Assembly: GCF_009932725.1 (NCBI RefSeq)
Contig: NZ_BLJU01000022.1
Coordinates: 211,994 to 275,993 of the forward strand
Source of the DNA: Pseudomonas yangonensis
GTDB taxonomy: Bacteria > Pseudomonadota > Gammaproteobacteria > Pseudomonadales > Pseudomonadaceae
DNA length: 64,000 nucleotides
Direction: 5' to 3'
Shown piece after piece: positions 16,147 to 24,395 of this stretch. How positions within the stretch are numbered: the first letter of the stretch is position 1; every line of letters starts with the position of its first letter. The notes under the pieces are model-generated. The model ran no database searches, was not told where the DNA came from, and saw only the letters and a program-made list of their open reading frames with translations. The translations under genes were made by a program, and so were the position numbers.

Positions 16147-16480
16147 GGTGCGCTGCGCAAGCGGCGTCAGCAGGCCGTTGAAAACCTAGGCGAGGCAGGC
16201 GAGACAAGGCAAGAACGGCCGAAAAGCGAAGTTTACGAGTTGTAAATGAGCATTTTTGACTGGGCTCGCACACGAGGCCGTTCTTAACGCAGTATTGCCA
16301 ACGCAGGTAGTTTTCAACGGTCTGCTGAACGGGAAGTCGGTGCGCTCTTCATGAGCAATCCCGACGCTGCCCCCGCAACGGTAATCGACAGCGAGCGCTG
16401 AGCTTGCGCCACGTCCTATAGCCACTGGGCCATGCCTGGGAAGGCGGACGCGGGTCGAGAGCCCGGAGACCGGCCCAGGC
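16147..16480 (+). promoter_or_regulatory. Cobalamin riboswitch of btuB, apparently split by a MITE
   Basis: The 3' core is intact: AACGGGAA (16328-16335), GCTGCCCCCGCAACGGTAA (16366-16384) and the B12 box AGCCCGGAGACCGGCC (16460-16475), all on the plus strand about 100 bp before btuB. The expected 5' arm, GGT plus a P2 hairpin, is found upstream: GGT 16147 and GCGCTGC-GCAA-GCGGCGT (16150-16167, pairing fully if G-T is allowed). It is separated from the core by the 160-bp element at 16168-16327. Adenosylcobalamin binding normally lowers btuB expression. Whether the split switch works is unclear. Confidence 0.85.
16168..16327. mobile_element. 160-bp MITE-like element
   Basis: Terminal inverted repeats CAGCAGGCCGTTGAAAAC (left) and, on the complementary strand at the right end, CAGCAGACCGTTGAAAAC differ at one of 18 positions. 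Inside is a second inverted pair, AAGAACGGCC (16210-16219) with GGCCGTTCTT (16276-16285), and a central TTTAC-GAGTT-GTAAA (16232-16246). It contains no coding sequence. It belongs to the same family as the copy at 57023-57144 and the solo end at 9672. A target duplication is not obvious. It interrupts the cobalamin riboswitch. Confidence 0.75.
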
Positions 16481-16579
16481 GGTGTGACTGGTGTTGCGGA
16501 GGGCGACACGGTCAAGCGCCGCCCTGCCCGCGCTTGCGCCTGCCCTCCTCAACCGTCTGCCGACCGTTGAGGAAATAGA

Positions 16580-18466
16580 ATGAAACTGCCCCTTCTGGCT
16601 CTGGCCATAGCCGTCACGCCAGGCCTATCGCAGGCTGCCGAACCTTATCTGGCCGAGCCGCTGGTCGTTACCTCTGGACGCCTGTCCGAACCACAAGCAC
16701 AGGCTACCGCCGCCAGCACGGTGTTCGAGCGAGCGGACATCGAGCGCCTGCAGGCCAGCAGCGTGCCCGACCTGCTCAGCCGCGTGCCCGGTGTGTCCAT
16801 CGTGCAGAGCGGCGGTCGCGGTAGCCTCACCAGCCTGTTCCTACGTGGCGCCAACGCCAACCAGACGCTGGTATTGGTCGATGGCGTACGTCTGAATGCG
16901 GCCGCCAGCGGCCTGGCCCGCCTGGAATTTCTCAGCCCTGAGCAGATCGAGCGTATCGAGGTTGTGCGCGGCGCCCGTTCGGCGCTTTACGGCTCCGACG
17001 CCATTGGCGGGGTGATCCAGATCTTCACCCGGCGCGACGAGGAAGGCCTGCAGCCACGCCTGCGCCTGGCCGCCGGCAGTCAGCAGACGTTCGAACGCAG
17101 CCTGGGTCTATCCGGCGGCGACCAGCGCACCCGCGTCGACCTCGGCGCCAGCCTGGTCGAGCGCGCCGGTTTCGACCGCTCCCAGGATGGGCGTGGCTAC
17201 GACAATGACCACGACGGCCTGCGCCGCAAGGCTTTCAACTTGAGTCTGGAGCATCGCTTCACTGACCGCCTCAAGGGTGGCCTGAACCTGCTTGAGCAAC
17301 GCGGCGAGAGTGAATACGACGATCTGTTCAGCTTCGATCCGGGCAATCCCAGCGAACACTTCAGCGTCTCCAGTGTCGCCGGTCATCTCGAGGCACAGCT
17401 CGCTGAGCGCTGGAGCAGCCGCTTGGAACTCGGCCACGGTGAGGACAAGAGTGAAAACCGCGACCCGTTGAATGCCGACAACAACTATGTCTACAACACC
17501 TACCGCGACAGCGCCGGCTGGCTCAACACCCTGCGAATCGGCGACGCTCACCAGGTACTGCTCGGCCTCGACTGGTACGAGGAGCGCTTGGGCAGCGACA
17601 GCGATTTCAGCCACAGCGAACGCTGGAACCGGGCCGCCTTCGCCCAGCACCGTTATCGTGGCAACGGTTTCGCCACCGAACTGGGCCTGCGCCACGACGA
17701 CAACCAGCAGTTCGGCAGCGAGAACACCTGGAACGCGGCGCTGAGCCTGGACCTGGCCGAGCGTCTGGAGCTGGTACTGAGCTACGGCGAGGGCTTCCAT
17801 GCACCGACCTTCAACGACCTTTACTTCCCGACCAGTTCGTTCTACGGCGGCAACCCGGATCTCGCCCCGGAGCGCTCGAAGACCTACGAGGCACAACTGC
17901 GCGGCGATCACCTGGATACCCGTTGGAGCCTGTCGGCCTACCGTACCGAGGTCGAGGACCTGATCACCGTGGTCAGCGACCCGGTGACCTTCTTCAGCAC
18001 TCCAATGAACGTCAACAAGGCGCGTCTGCAGGGCCTGGAACTGAATATCGAACGCGAACTGCTGGGCTGGCAGGCGACCCTCGGCGCCAGTCTGCTCGAC
18101 CCGCGTGATCGCAACAGCGGCCACACCCTGCCGCGCCGCGCCAAGCGCAGTCTGAGCCTGGACCTGGATCGTCAGTTCGGCGCGTTCGCCGCCGGCATGA
18201 CCTGGCAGGCGTTCTCCGGCCGCTACGACGATGCCGCCAACAATCGCAAGATCGCCGGCTACGGCCTGCTGGGTGCGCGCGCAAGCTGGCGGATGGACGA
18301 GGAGCTGCTTTGGCAGGTCAAGATCGACAACCTGCTGGACAAGAACTATTCCCAGGCCCTGTACAGCCGCCCTGATGATCCGTTCTTCAGCAGCGTGAGT
18401 TATTACGGCTACCGCGAGGAAGGCCGCAGCGCCCTGCTCTCGCTGACCTGGACGCCGCAACTCTGA
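16580..18466 (+). CDS. btuB: TonB-dependent vitamin B12 outer-membrane receptor
   Basis: 628 aa. A signal peptide is present (MKLPLLALAIAVTPGLSQAA). The TonB box region EPLVVTSGR is followed by the plug domain (about 35-150) with VPDLLSRVPGVSIVQSGGRG, SLFLRGANANQTLVLVDGVR and ARSALYGSDAIGGVIQIFT. A 22-strand beta-barrel follows, closing with a C-terminal aromatic strand (LSLTWTPQL). It imports cobalamin across the outer membrane using TonB energy. The upstream cobalamin riboswitch fixes the assignment. The BtuF-like protein encoded convergently downstream supports it. The ribosome binding site is GAGGA before ATG 16580. Confidence 0.95.
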   Translation: MKLPLLALAIAVTPGLSQAAEPYLAEPLVVTSGRLSEPQAQATAASTVFERADIERLQASSVPDLLSRVPGVSIVQSGGRGSLTSLFLRGANANQTLVLVDGVRLNAAASGLARLEFLSPEQIERIEVVRGARSALYGSDAIGGVIQIFTRRDEEGLQPRLRLAAGSQQTFERSLGLSGGDQRTRVDLGASLVERAGFDRSQDGRGYDNDHDGLRRKAFNLSLEHRFTDRLKGGLNLLEQRGESEYDDLFSFDPGNPSEHFSVSSVAGHLEAQLAERWSSRLELGHGEDKSENRDPLNADNNYVYNTYRDSAGWLNTLRIGDAHQVLLGLDWYEERLGSDSDFSHSERWNRAAFAQHRYRGNGFATELGLRHDDNQQFGSENTWNAALSLDLAERLELVLSYGEGFHAPTFNDLYFPTSSFYGGNPDLAPERSKTYEAQLRGDHLDTRWSLSAYRTEVEDLITVVSDPVTFFSTPMNVNKARLQGLELNIERELLGWQATLGASLLDPRDRNSGHTLPRRAKRSLSLDLDRQFGAFAAGMTWQAFSGRYDDAANNRKIAGYGLLGARASWRMDEELLWQVKIDNLLDKNYSQALYSRPDDPFFSSVSYYGYREEGRSALLSLTWTPQL

Positions 18467-18480
18467 TGCCACTGCACGCA

Positions 18481-18500
18481 CGCACCCTGCTTGGGGTGCG
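18481..18500. terminator. Shared hairpin between btuB and btuF
   Basis: CGCACCC-TGCTTG-GGGTGCG hairpin in the 48-bp gap between the convergent btuB and btuF genes. There is no strong T-tract on either side, so it is only a possible bidirectional terminator. Confidence 0.4.
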
Positions 18501-18514
18501 CAGCGCCCCATGAA

Positions 18515-19309
18515 CTAGCGTGCGGCCCTCATCAGCTCGCACAGCTGCTCGATGGCGCCCAGCATCTGCCGGCTGGGTCGTTCCAGGCCCTTGTCCGGCA
18601 CCGCCCACACCTGCCCCCGGCGCACCGCATGTAACTGGGGCCAGGCCCGCCAGCCGGACAATTCGGCGTTGCTGCCGCCAAGAATCACATCGGGGTCACG
18701 CGCCAGCACCGCCTCCACGCTGACCTGAGGCGCCGGCTGCGGCAGGTCATCGAACAGGTTGCGCGCTCCGCACACCTGTAGGGCATCACCCATCAGTTGC
18801 CGGCCACCGATGGTGTAGAGCGGCTGGTGCCAGATTTGATAGAACACCGACAGGGGCCGATCGCGCCGGTAGCGCTGACGCAATGCAACCAGCTCGGCGT
18901 GAAACTCGGACGCCAGCTGCTCGCCCCGCTCCCGCCGTCCAATTCGCTTGCCAATGCGTACGAACACATCACCGAGTTGGTCGAGGCGTTGCGGCTCGAC
19001 GAGCAAAAGATCGATGCCTAGCCCGCGCAACTGCGCCTGCTGCGCGGGCGGCACGCTGCCTGGCGCGATCAGGATCAGATCCGGCGCCAGCTGCAGCAGA
19101 CGTTCGAATTCCAGCTGGCCATAACGGCCGACAGTGGGAAGGTGCGCCAACGCGGCGGGACGCTCGTCACCTTCGAGCGCGCCAACCAACAAGTCGGCTG
19201 CGTCCAGGTCGAGCATGATCTCGCTGAGTGATGGGGCAAGGCTGATCACCCGTTCGGCTGCCGCCAGCGGTAGCGCCAGCAGGCAGAGAGCGAGCAGCCA
19301 TGTGCGCAT
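18515..19309 (-). CDS. btuF: Periplasmic cobalamin-binding protein
   Basis: 264 aa from ATG 19309, where a clean signal peptide begins (MRTWLLALCLLALPLAAA). The frame is open further upstream, but that part lies inside the preceding gene. The body is a class III periplasmic binding protein of the BtuF/FhuD type: RVISLAPSLSEIMLDLDAAD, LPTVGRYGQLEFERLLQLAP-type and FYQIWHQPLYTIGGRQLMGD. It would hand B12 from BtuB to an inner-membrane importer. No btuC or btuD is in the window. It starts 1 bp after the stop of the upstream membrane-protein gene, so the two are co-transcribed. Confidence 0.88.
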   Translation of the reverse strand: MRTWLLALCLLALPLAAAERVISLAPSLSEIMLDLDAADLLVGALEGDERPAALAHLPTVGRYGQLEFERLLQLAPDLILIAPGSVPPAQQAQLRGLGIDLLLVEPQRLDQLGDVFVRIGKRIGRRERGEQLASEFHAELVALRQRYRRDRPLSVFYQIWHQPLYTIGGRQLMGDALQVCGARNLFDDLPQPAPQVSVEAVLARDPDVILGGSNAELSGWRAWPQLHAVRRGQVWAVPDKGLERPSRQMLGAIEQLCELMRAAR

Positions 19310-19310
19310 T

Positions 19311-19724
19311 TCAGCCGAGCTGGCGGGGAATGCGATAGAGGCCGTGCAGCACGATGCTGGAGAGCCCGAGCAGCACCAGCGGAATCGCCTCCAGGCCAGC
19401 CAGGACTGCCAGCGCAGCGATCCAGGCCGGCAGCGCAGCGCCAAGCAGCGCACGCAGGCGTACGCGATCCAGCTCCAGCCAGGCGGCGGGCTCGGCTTCG
19501 CTGTCGAGGGCCTTTTCGGTGGCAATCAGAGCGCGCTTGTAGGCAGAAAACAGCGGCAGGCTGACGAACATGGACGCCAGCCCGGCGATGAACAGCGGCA
19601 TGGTCAGCACTGTGGTGCTACCGCCACCGAACAGCAGGTTGAACACCAGCAGCGGCGCCAATGCCACGCCCAGTTGGCGCCACCAGGCCAGCGCCAGACG
19701 GCGCTTCACCTGGCCTCGGGTCAC
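19311..19724 (-). CDS. Conserved small membrane protein between ribA and btuF
   Basis: 137 aa, about four hydrophobic segments: GVALAPLLVFNLLFGG, VLTMPLFIAGLASMFVSLPL, ALLGAALPAWIAALAVLAGL and IPLVLLGLSSIVLHGLY. No catalytic motif or transporter signature is recognised. Such short proteins are sometimes labelled MFS without good reason. It overlaps the ribA stop by 4 bp and is followed after 1 bp by btuF, so it is part of a ribA-this-btuF unit. A role connected with cobalamin uptake is only a guess from context. Confidence 0.75.
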   Translation of the reverse strand: MTRGQVKRRLALAWWRQLGVALAPLLVFNLLFGGGSTTVLTMPLFIAGLASMFVSLPLFSAYKRALIATEKALDSEAEPAAWLELDRVRLRALLGAALPAWIAALAVLAGLEAIPLVLLGLSSIVLHGLYRIPRQLG

Positions 19725-20341
19725 AGGCTTTCCTCGGCCTCACCCTGATGCTGGTTGCCCAGCATGTGGCCGAGCTTGCCGGCCTTGGTGGCGAGGTAGC
19801 GCTTGTTGTACGGGTTGTGAGCGATCTGCAGCGGCACGCGATGATCCACGGCGATGCCCATGTCGCCCAGCGCTTTGACCTTGCGCGGGTTGTTGGTCAT
19901 CAGCTTGAGGCTCTGGACGCCGAGATGTTCGAGCATCGGCAGGCAGATGGCGTAGTCGCGCATATCGGCGCCGAAGCCCAGACGCTCGTTGGCTTCCACG
20001 GTGTCGGCACCGCCGTCCTGCAATTCATAGGCGCGGATCTTGTTCAGCAGGCCGATGCCACGACCCTCCTGACGCAAATACAGCAGCACGCCGCGGCCCT
20101 CATTGGCAATGGCCTGCAACGCCGCCTGCAGCTGCGCGCCGCAGTCACAACGCAGGCTGAACAGCGCGTCGCCGGTCAGACATTCGGAATGCAGGCGGCC
20201 AAGCACCGGAGCACCATCGGCAACATTGCCGAAGGTCAGGGCGACGTGTTCCTTGCCGGTGGCCTCGTCGAGAAAACCGTGCATGGTGAACACGCCAAAG
20301 GGCGTGGGCAGTTGGGAGGCGGCGACGAACACGACGGACAC
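19721..20341 (-). CDS. ribA: GTP cyclohydrolase II
   Basis: 206 aa, standalone RibA. It opens GTP to 2,5-diamino-6-ribosylamino-pyrimidinone phosphate, formate and pyrophosphate, the first step of riboflavin synthesis. Zinc-binding cysteines are in HSECLTGDALFSLRCDCG. The catalytic and GTP-binding segments are LLYLRQEGRGIGLLNKIRAY and LMTNNPRKVKAL. It is the only GCHII in the window with these cysteines: the RibBA-like protein at 24676 has lost them, so this gene should supply the activity. It is followed with 4-bp overlap by a membrane-protein gene. Confidence 0.97.
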   Translation of the reverse strand: MSVVFVAASQLPTPFGVFTMHGFLDEATGKEHVALTFGNVADGAPVLGRLHSECLTGDALFSLRCDCGAQLQAALQAIANEGRGVLLYLRQEGRGIGLLNKIRAYELQDGGADTVEANERLGFGADMRDYAICLPMLEHLGVQSLKLMTNNPRKVKALGDMGIAVDHRVPLQIAHNPYNKRYLATKAGKLGHMLGNQHQGEAEESL

Positions 20342-20451
20342 CGAATACTCCTAGCAGTGAGTACGAAACAGGCGCGCATTGTATCAGCAGGCCCAGCCGC
20401 CTGGTCAGACAGAATTGCCGATCATCAGTATCGAAACGGTCAATGGCAGCC

Positions 20452-21096
20452 TCAAAGCTTGGACTCGAGCACCAGCATGCCCTGCTCCTCGCGCCAGCCA
20501 ACCCGACTGAGGAAACTCATGCCCAGAAGCGCCTCGTGCGGCGCACCGCCCTCCAGCACCACGGCCTCGACGCCCAGCACTTCCAGATCGCCGATCTTGA
20601 CCCGGTCGAGCATCACGCGCCAACCGCGGGTCACGCCGCTGGCGGTGTTGACCTGCAGGGGCCGGCCCGTGACCCGATAATCGATGCCCAGACGCTTGGC
20701 GTGGGCGTCGTTCAGCGCCACCGAAGTCGCACCGGTGTCGACCAGGAACTGCACCGTCTGACCATTGACCGAGCCGGCCACCCAATAGTGGCCGCCGATG
20801 CCCTTGGCAATGCTCAGGCGTTTTTTCACCGGCTCGGCGAAACCGGCACTGTATTCGCGGCTCATGGGATAGGCGCGCTCGACGCCATCGACGCGTAGCA
20901 CCGCGCCCTGTTTGTCGACACTGACCACCTGCACGCCACCCGGACCGGTATCACCAACGCGGACCAGCTTGCGCTGACCGTCGACATTGACCACGGCCGC
21001 TCCCGGGAACAAGCCAACCACCTGGATCTGAGACGCCGCCCAGGAAGAACTCGCGCAAGACAGCGCCAGCAAGACGAGACAATCACGAAGCTGCAT
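20452..21096 (-). CDS. Retropepsin-like aspartic protease, periplasmic
   Basis: 214 aa with an N-terminal signal peptide (cleavage near SSSWAA). The C-terminal half (about 105-214) is a clan AA retropepsin-like domain with the active-site motif FLVDTGATSVALND, catalytic Asp120, and the later hydrophobic-hydrophobic-Gly block ALLGMSFLSRV. One such domain dimerises to make the active site. The N-terminal ~80 residues (QIQVVGLFPGAAVVNVDGQ...) resemble a PDZ-like or substrate-recognition segment. The substrate is unknown. It is 18 bp from the solute-binding-protein gene upstream. Confidence 0.85.
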   Translation of the reverse strand: MQLRDCLVLLALSCASSSWAASQIQVVGLFPGAAVVNVDGQRKLVRVGDTGPGGVQVVSVDKQGAVLRVDGVERAYPMSREYSAGFAEPVKKRLSIAKGIGGHYWVAGSVNGQTVQFLVDTGATSVALNDAHAKRLGIDYRVTGRPLQVNTASGVTRGWRVMLDRVKIGDLEVLGVEAVVLEGGAPHEALLGMSFLSRVGWREEQGMLVLESKL

Positions 21097-21114
21097 GAAT
21101 GAGGGTCTCCCGGC

Positions 21115-21846
21115 TCAGTCGAAGGGATAGGGTTGATCCCAGCGTTCGAAGATCGGCCGCAGGGTTCCGCTCTTGACCAGCAACGCCATGCGCCGGTCAA
21201 AGAGATCGGCCATGGCGCGCCCTCTGGGGTTATCGGCAAACCCAAGATAGAGCGGCAGCCAAAGCAGATCGACCACCTGGTAGCGCTCGCCAGAGCTCAT
21301 ATCGCCCAACAGCTGCTCAATCTCAACGCGAGCATCGATGTAGAAATCAGCATGGCCTTGGTCAAGCATGCTAAGGATACCGCTGTGCCGACGAACTTCC
21401 CGGTAATGCCGCACATTGGGCAGGTAGCGCTGGTATTCGTAGCCACGCATCCATATCAGGCGCAGCTCGCCGATCCGATCCAGCGCCGGTACCGGTTTTT
21501 GCTTGAGGCCAAGCGCGCTGATCTGCTCGCCGTCGTAATGCCAGCGCGGGTAAAGCACGCCTTCGTCAACTTCGTTGCGGTAGGACCCAACCCAGGCGTC
21601 TGCACTACCTCGCTGCACCAGACCGACCGCACGGGTGTACGGGACGCTCTGAATGCGCAGGACGACGCCGGACGGTTCGAATACTTCGCGCAGGATATCC
21701 CACGCCATGCCAGTGCCATCAGCGCCGGTGTGATCTTCCCAGACTTCGCTGGCTATATGGATTTCCTTCGGCAGCTGCAGATCGGCATGCGCCATCAGCA
21801 CTCCGACCATACCCAACAGCAACGCCAGCAGCTTCGCTGCCATCAT
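21115..21846 (-). CDS. Extracellular solute-binding protein (family 3-like)
   Basis: 243 aa with a signal peptide (MAAKLLALLLGMVGVLMAHA). Typical PBP type II features are IHIASEVWEDHTGADGTG, MAWDILREVFEPSGVVLRI and VPYTRAVGLVQRGSADAWVG. Pseudomonas has many such single proteins without a permease. The ligand, if any, is likely an amino acid or other small acid. No ABC permease is adjacent. It lies 9 bp after pgpA and before the protease gene, in the same direction. Confidence 0.82.
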   Translation of the reverse strand: MMAAKLLALLLGMVGVLMAHADLQLPKEIHIASEVWEDHTGADGTGMAWDILREVFEPSGVVLRIQSVPYTRAVGLVQRGSADAWVGSYRNEVDEGVLYPRWHYDGEQISALGLKQKPVPALDRIGELRLIWMRGYEYQRYLPNVRHYREVRRHSGILSMLDQGHADFYIDARVEIEQLLGDMSSGERYQVVDLLWLPLYLGFADNPRGRAMADLFDRRMALLVKSGTLRPIFERWDQPYPFD

Positions 21847-21855
21847 CGTGCCTCT

Positions 21856-22383
21856 CTAATAGCCGAAAACCACGGCATAACGATCCCAGCCCCAGACCAA
21901 CCCCTGCATGGCCAGCCAGGCGAAGACTCCGGCGATAATATCGTCGAGCATGATGCCGACGCCGCCATGCACATGGCGGTCGATCCAGCGAATCGGCCAG
22001 GGTTTGACGATGTCGAACAGACGAAACATGAGAAAGCCCAGCAGCAACCAGACCCACCCCTCGGGCACCAGCCACAGGGTGATCCACATACCAACCATCT
22101 CGTCCCAGACGATGCCTTCATGATCGTGCACGCGCAGGTCGTCGGCCACCTTGCCACACAGCCAGAAGCCGAACAGCATGGTCACGCCAAGCATCAACCA
22201 ATAGCCCCAGTCCGGCAGCATCTGCCACAGTGGCACGAACGGCAGTGCCACCAGCGACCCCCAGGTACCGGGGGCCTTGGGCAGGGTACCGGAGCCGAAA
22301 CCGAAGGCGATGAAATGCCAGGGGTTGCGCCATACCGAGGGCGGTACGTATTCGGCGGGAACCTGGTTGGGGTGATCGGTCAC
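21856..22383 (-). CDS. pgpA: Phosphatidylglycerophosphatase A
   Basis: 175 aa. It dephosphorylates phosphatidylglycerol phosphate in the inner membrane. Seen: WHFIAFGFGSGTLPKAPGTW near the N-terminus, then DDLRVHDHEGIVWDEMVGMW and DRHVHGGVGIMLDDIIAGVF with the acidic metal-binding residues. Four membrane segments. GTG 22383 is preferred to GTG 22389 because GGAG lies 5 bp upstream of it. It follows thiL after a short gap (thiL-pgpA is the conserved order). Confidence 0.94.
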   Translation of the reverse strand: MTDHPNQVPAEYVPPSVWRNPWHFIAFGFGSGTLPKAPGTWGSLVALPFVPLWQMLPDWGYWLMLGVTMLFGFWLCGKVADDLRVHDHEGIVWDEMVGMWITLWLVPEGWVWLLLGFLMFRLFDIVKPWPIRWIDRHVHGGVGIMLDDIIAGVFAWLAMQGLVWGWDRYAVVFGY

Positions 22384-22398
22384 ACGCACTCCGTTCTG

Positions 22399-23352
22399 TC
22401 AGAAATGTTGGTAGCCGCCAGGTGGCGGTTCGATAGTCTGGCCGGTGGCATTGCGCAACTGTACCCCAGACCCGGCCAGCACACGGCCGATAACCCGCAC
22501 TTCCGGCCAATCGGCTTGCAACTGCGCGAACAGCGCTGACGGCAGGGTAAAGGCCAAACGGTAATCATCGCCACCACTCAGGGCGCAGGCCCGCGCTTGC
22601 TCCTCACCGACAAATGCACGCAGCGGCGCAGACAGCGGAACTCGCTCCAGCTCGATCTGCAAGGCTACCTGCGAAGCTTCGGCAATATGACCACAGTCGG
22701 CCAGCAGGCCGTCGGAAATATCCAGCGCGGCCGTGGCCCGCCCTCGCAGCGCCTGCCCCAGGGCCAATTGCGGTTGCGGCGACCAGTAGCGCGCCAGCAG
22801 TGCCTCGCGGATGTCATCTGAGGCATCACGCTGCCCCAGCACCAGCGGCAGCGCGCCCGCGGCATCGCCCAGTTCGCCGCCGACGCAGAGCAGATCGCCC
22901 ACCTGCGCGCCACTGCGCAGCAGCGCCTGCCCGCTCGGCACTCGGCCGAACACGGTCAGCGTCAGGTTCAACGGGCCGCGCGTGGTATCGCCACCGACCA
23001 GCGCCAGCGAACAGCTCTGCGCCATCGTTTGCAGGCCACGTGCGAACTCGGCCAGCCAGGACTGGTTGGCGCTCGGCAGGGTCAGGGCGAGGGTAAAGGC
23101 CAGGGGCGTCGCGCCCATGGCAGCCAGATCACTGGCGGAGACGGCCAGCGCGCGCTGACCGAGGAGAAAGGCATCGCAGGATTCGGGAAAGTGCACCCCG
23201 GCAACCAGCGTGTCTGTGGAAACCGCCAGCTGTTCGCCAGCGGGCAATGCCAGCAGCGCGCAGTCATCACCAATGCCGCGTACCACGCCGTCGCCGCCCT
23301 GCGCACAGGGGGCGGCGGCGAAATAACGGCGGATCAGCTCGAACTCATTCAC
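22399..23352 (-). CDS. thiL: Thiamine-monophosphate kinase
   Basis: 317 aa from GTG 23352 (MNEFELIRRYFAA); a TTG at 23358 is the alternative. It phosphorylates thiamin phosphate to thiamin diphosphate, the cofactor of Dxs encoded upstream. The AIR-synthase-like fold is seen in GIGDDCALLALPAGEQLAVS, DTLVAGVHFP, SDLAAMGATPLAFTLALTLP, LVGGDTTRGPLNLTLTVFG and ALDISDGLLADCGHIAEAS. It is in the nusB-thiL-pgpA order, 90 bp after nusB. Confidence 0.95.
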   Translation of the reverse strand: MNEFELIRRYFAAAPCAQGGDGVVRGIGDDCALLALPAGEQLAVSTDTLVAGVHFPESCDAFLLGQRALAVSASDLAAMGATPLAFTLALTLPSANQSWLAEFARGLQTMAQSCSLALVGGDTTRGPLNLTLTVFGRVPSGQALLRSGAQVGDLLCVGGELGDAAGALPLVLGQRDASDDIREALLARYWSPQPQLALGQALRGRATAALDISDGLLADCGHIAEASQVALQIELERVPLSAPLRAFVGEEQARACALSGGDDYRLAFTLPSALFAQLQADWPEVRVIGRVLAGSGVQLRNATGQTIEPPPGGYQHF

Positions 23353-23442
23353 GGGCAAGCAACGATCTGCTGCGCGTCGGCCCTGCTGCGTTAAAAGCAG
23401 GTTCTAGCTTGCGAGATCGTGAATCGAGCATCCCCATAGGCC

Positions 23443-23922
23443 TCAACGTTTGTTGGCGTTGACTTCGGCGGCGCGCAGCGTGGGCGCGAGCTTGTCGAGG
23501 ATGCCGTTGACGAACTTGTGCCCGTCGGTGGCACCGAACACCTTGGCCAGCTCGATACCTTCGTTGATCACCACCTTGTAGGGGACATCGACGCGGTTCT
23601 TCAGCTCGTAGGTGGACAGGCGCAGGATGGCCAGCTCGACCGGATCGATCTCTTCCAGCGGACGATCGAGCAGCGGCGCGAAGGCACCGTCCAACTCGGT
23701 CTTCTGCCGCGGCACGCCGTGCAGAATCTCATGGAAGTAGGCACCGTCGACCTTGCTGAAGTCGTTGTCGACGCGAAACTGCGCTTCGATCTCGTTCAGC
23801 GGCTGCCCGGCGATGTGCCAGGAGTACAGGGCCTGCATGGCCAGGGTGCGGGCCTCGCGACGCGCGAGGATCTTGCCGCTGGGGCCCTTCTTGGCCGGCT
23901 GGCCGTTACCGGAGTTGCTCAC
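23443..23922 (-). CDS. nusB: Transcription antitermination factor NusB
   Basis: 159 aa, GTG start. It binds boxA RNA with S10 (NusE) during rRNA antitermination. The all-helical fold is recognisable from ARREARTLAMQALYSWHIAG, PVELAILRLSTYELKNRVDV, VVINEGIELAKVFGATDGHK and FVNGILDKLAP. The N-terminus has a longer than usual basic, glycine-rich tail. The start overlaps the ribH stop by 4 bp (GTGA), so the two are translationally coupled, the order conserved in Pseudomonas. Confidence 0.96.
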   Translation of the reverse strand: MSNSGNGQPAKKGPSGKILARREARTLAMQALYSWHIAGQPLNEIEAQFRVDNDFSKVDGAYFHEILHGVPRQKTELDGAFAPLLDRPLEEIDPVELAILRLSTYELKNRVDVPYKVVINEGIELAKVFGATDGHKFVNGILDKLAPTLRAAEVNANKR

Positions 23923-24395
23923 TTGGCCTCCAACTGCGCCAGCAGGCTGACCATTTCCAGGGCAGACAGCGCAGCTTCGGCACCCTTGTTACCCGCCTTG
24001 GTGCCGGAACGTTCGATAGCTTGTTCGATGGAGTCGACGGTCAGCACGCCGAAGGCGACCGGCACGCCGTATTCCATGGAGACCTGAGCCAGGCCCTTGG
24101 TGCATTCGCCCGCCACGTATTCGAAGTGCGGGGTGCCGCCACGAATGACCGCGCCCAGGGCGATGATCGCCGCATATTCGCCACGCTGAGCGACCTTCTG
24201 GGTCACAAGCGGAATCTCGAAGGCGCCCGGCGCGCGGATGATGGTGATGTCGCTCTCGCTCACGCCGTGGCGGACCAGGGCGTCGATGGCGCCGCTGACC
24301 AGGCTCTCGACGACGAAGCTGTTGAAACGGCCTACCACCAGGGCGTATTTGCCCTTCGGGGCGATGAAGGTACCTTCGATGGTCTTCAGGGTCAT
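23919..24395 (-). CDS. ribH: 6,7-dimethyl-8-ribityllumazine synthase
   Basis: 158 aa from ATG 24395. The frame runs further upstream through the REP cluster, but MTLKTIEGTFIAPKGKYALV is the family start. It condenses 5-amino-6-ribitylaminouracil with dihydroxybutanone phosphate. Motifs: VVGRFNSFVVESLVSGAIDA, IIRAPGAFEIPLVTQKVA, ALGAVIRGGTPHFEYVAGEC and PVAFGVLTVDSIEQAIERSG. It is preceded by a 280-bp stretch of palindromes that separates it from ribBA. Confidence 0.97.
   Translation of the reverse strand: MTLKTIEGTFIAPKGKYALVVGRFNSFVVESLVSGAIDALVRHGVSESDITIIRAPGAFEIPLVTQKVAQRGEYAAIIALGAVIRGGTPHFEYVAGECTKGLAQVSMEYGVPVAFGVLTVDSIEQAIERSGTKAGNKGAEAALSALEMVSLLAQLEAK

Noticed and set aside
17108..18511. 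467-codon minus-strand frame opposite btuB
   Set aside because: Shadow of btuB. The frame ends where btuB sequence ends.
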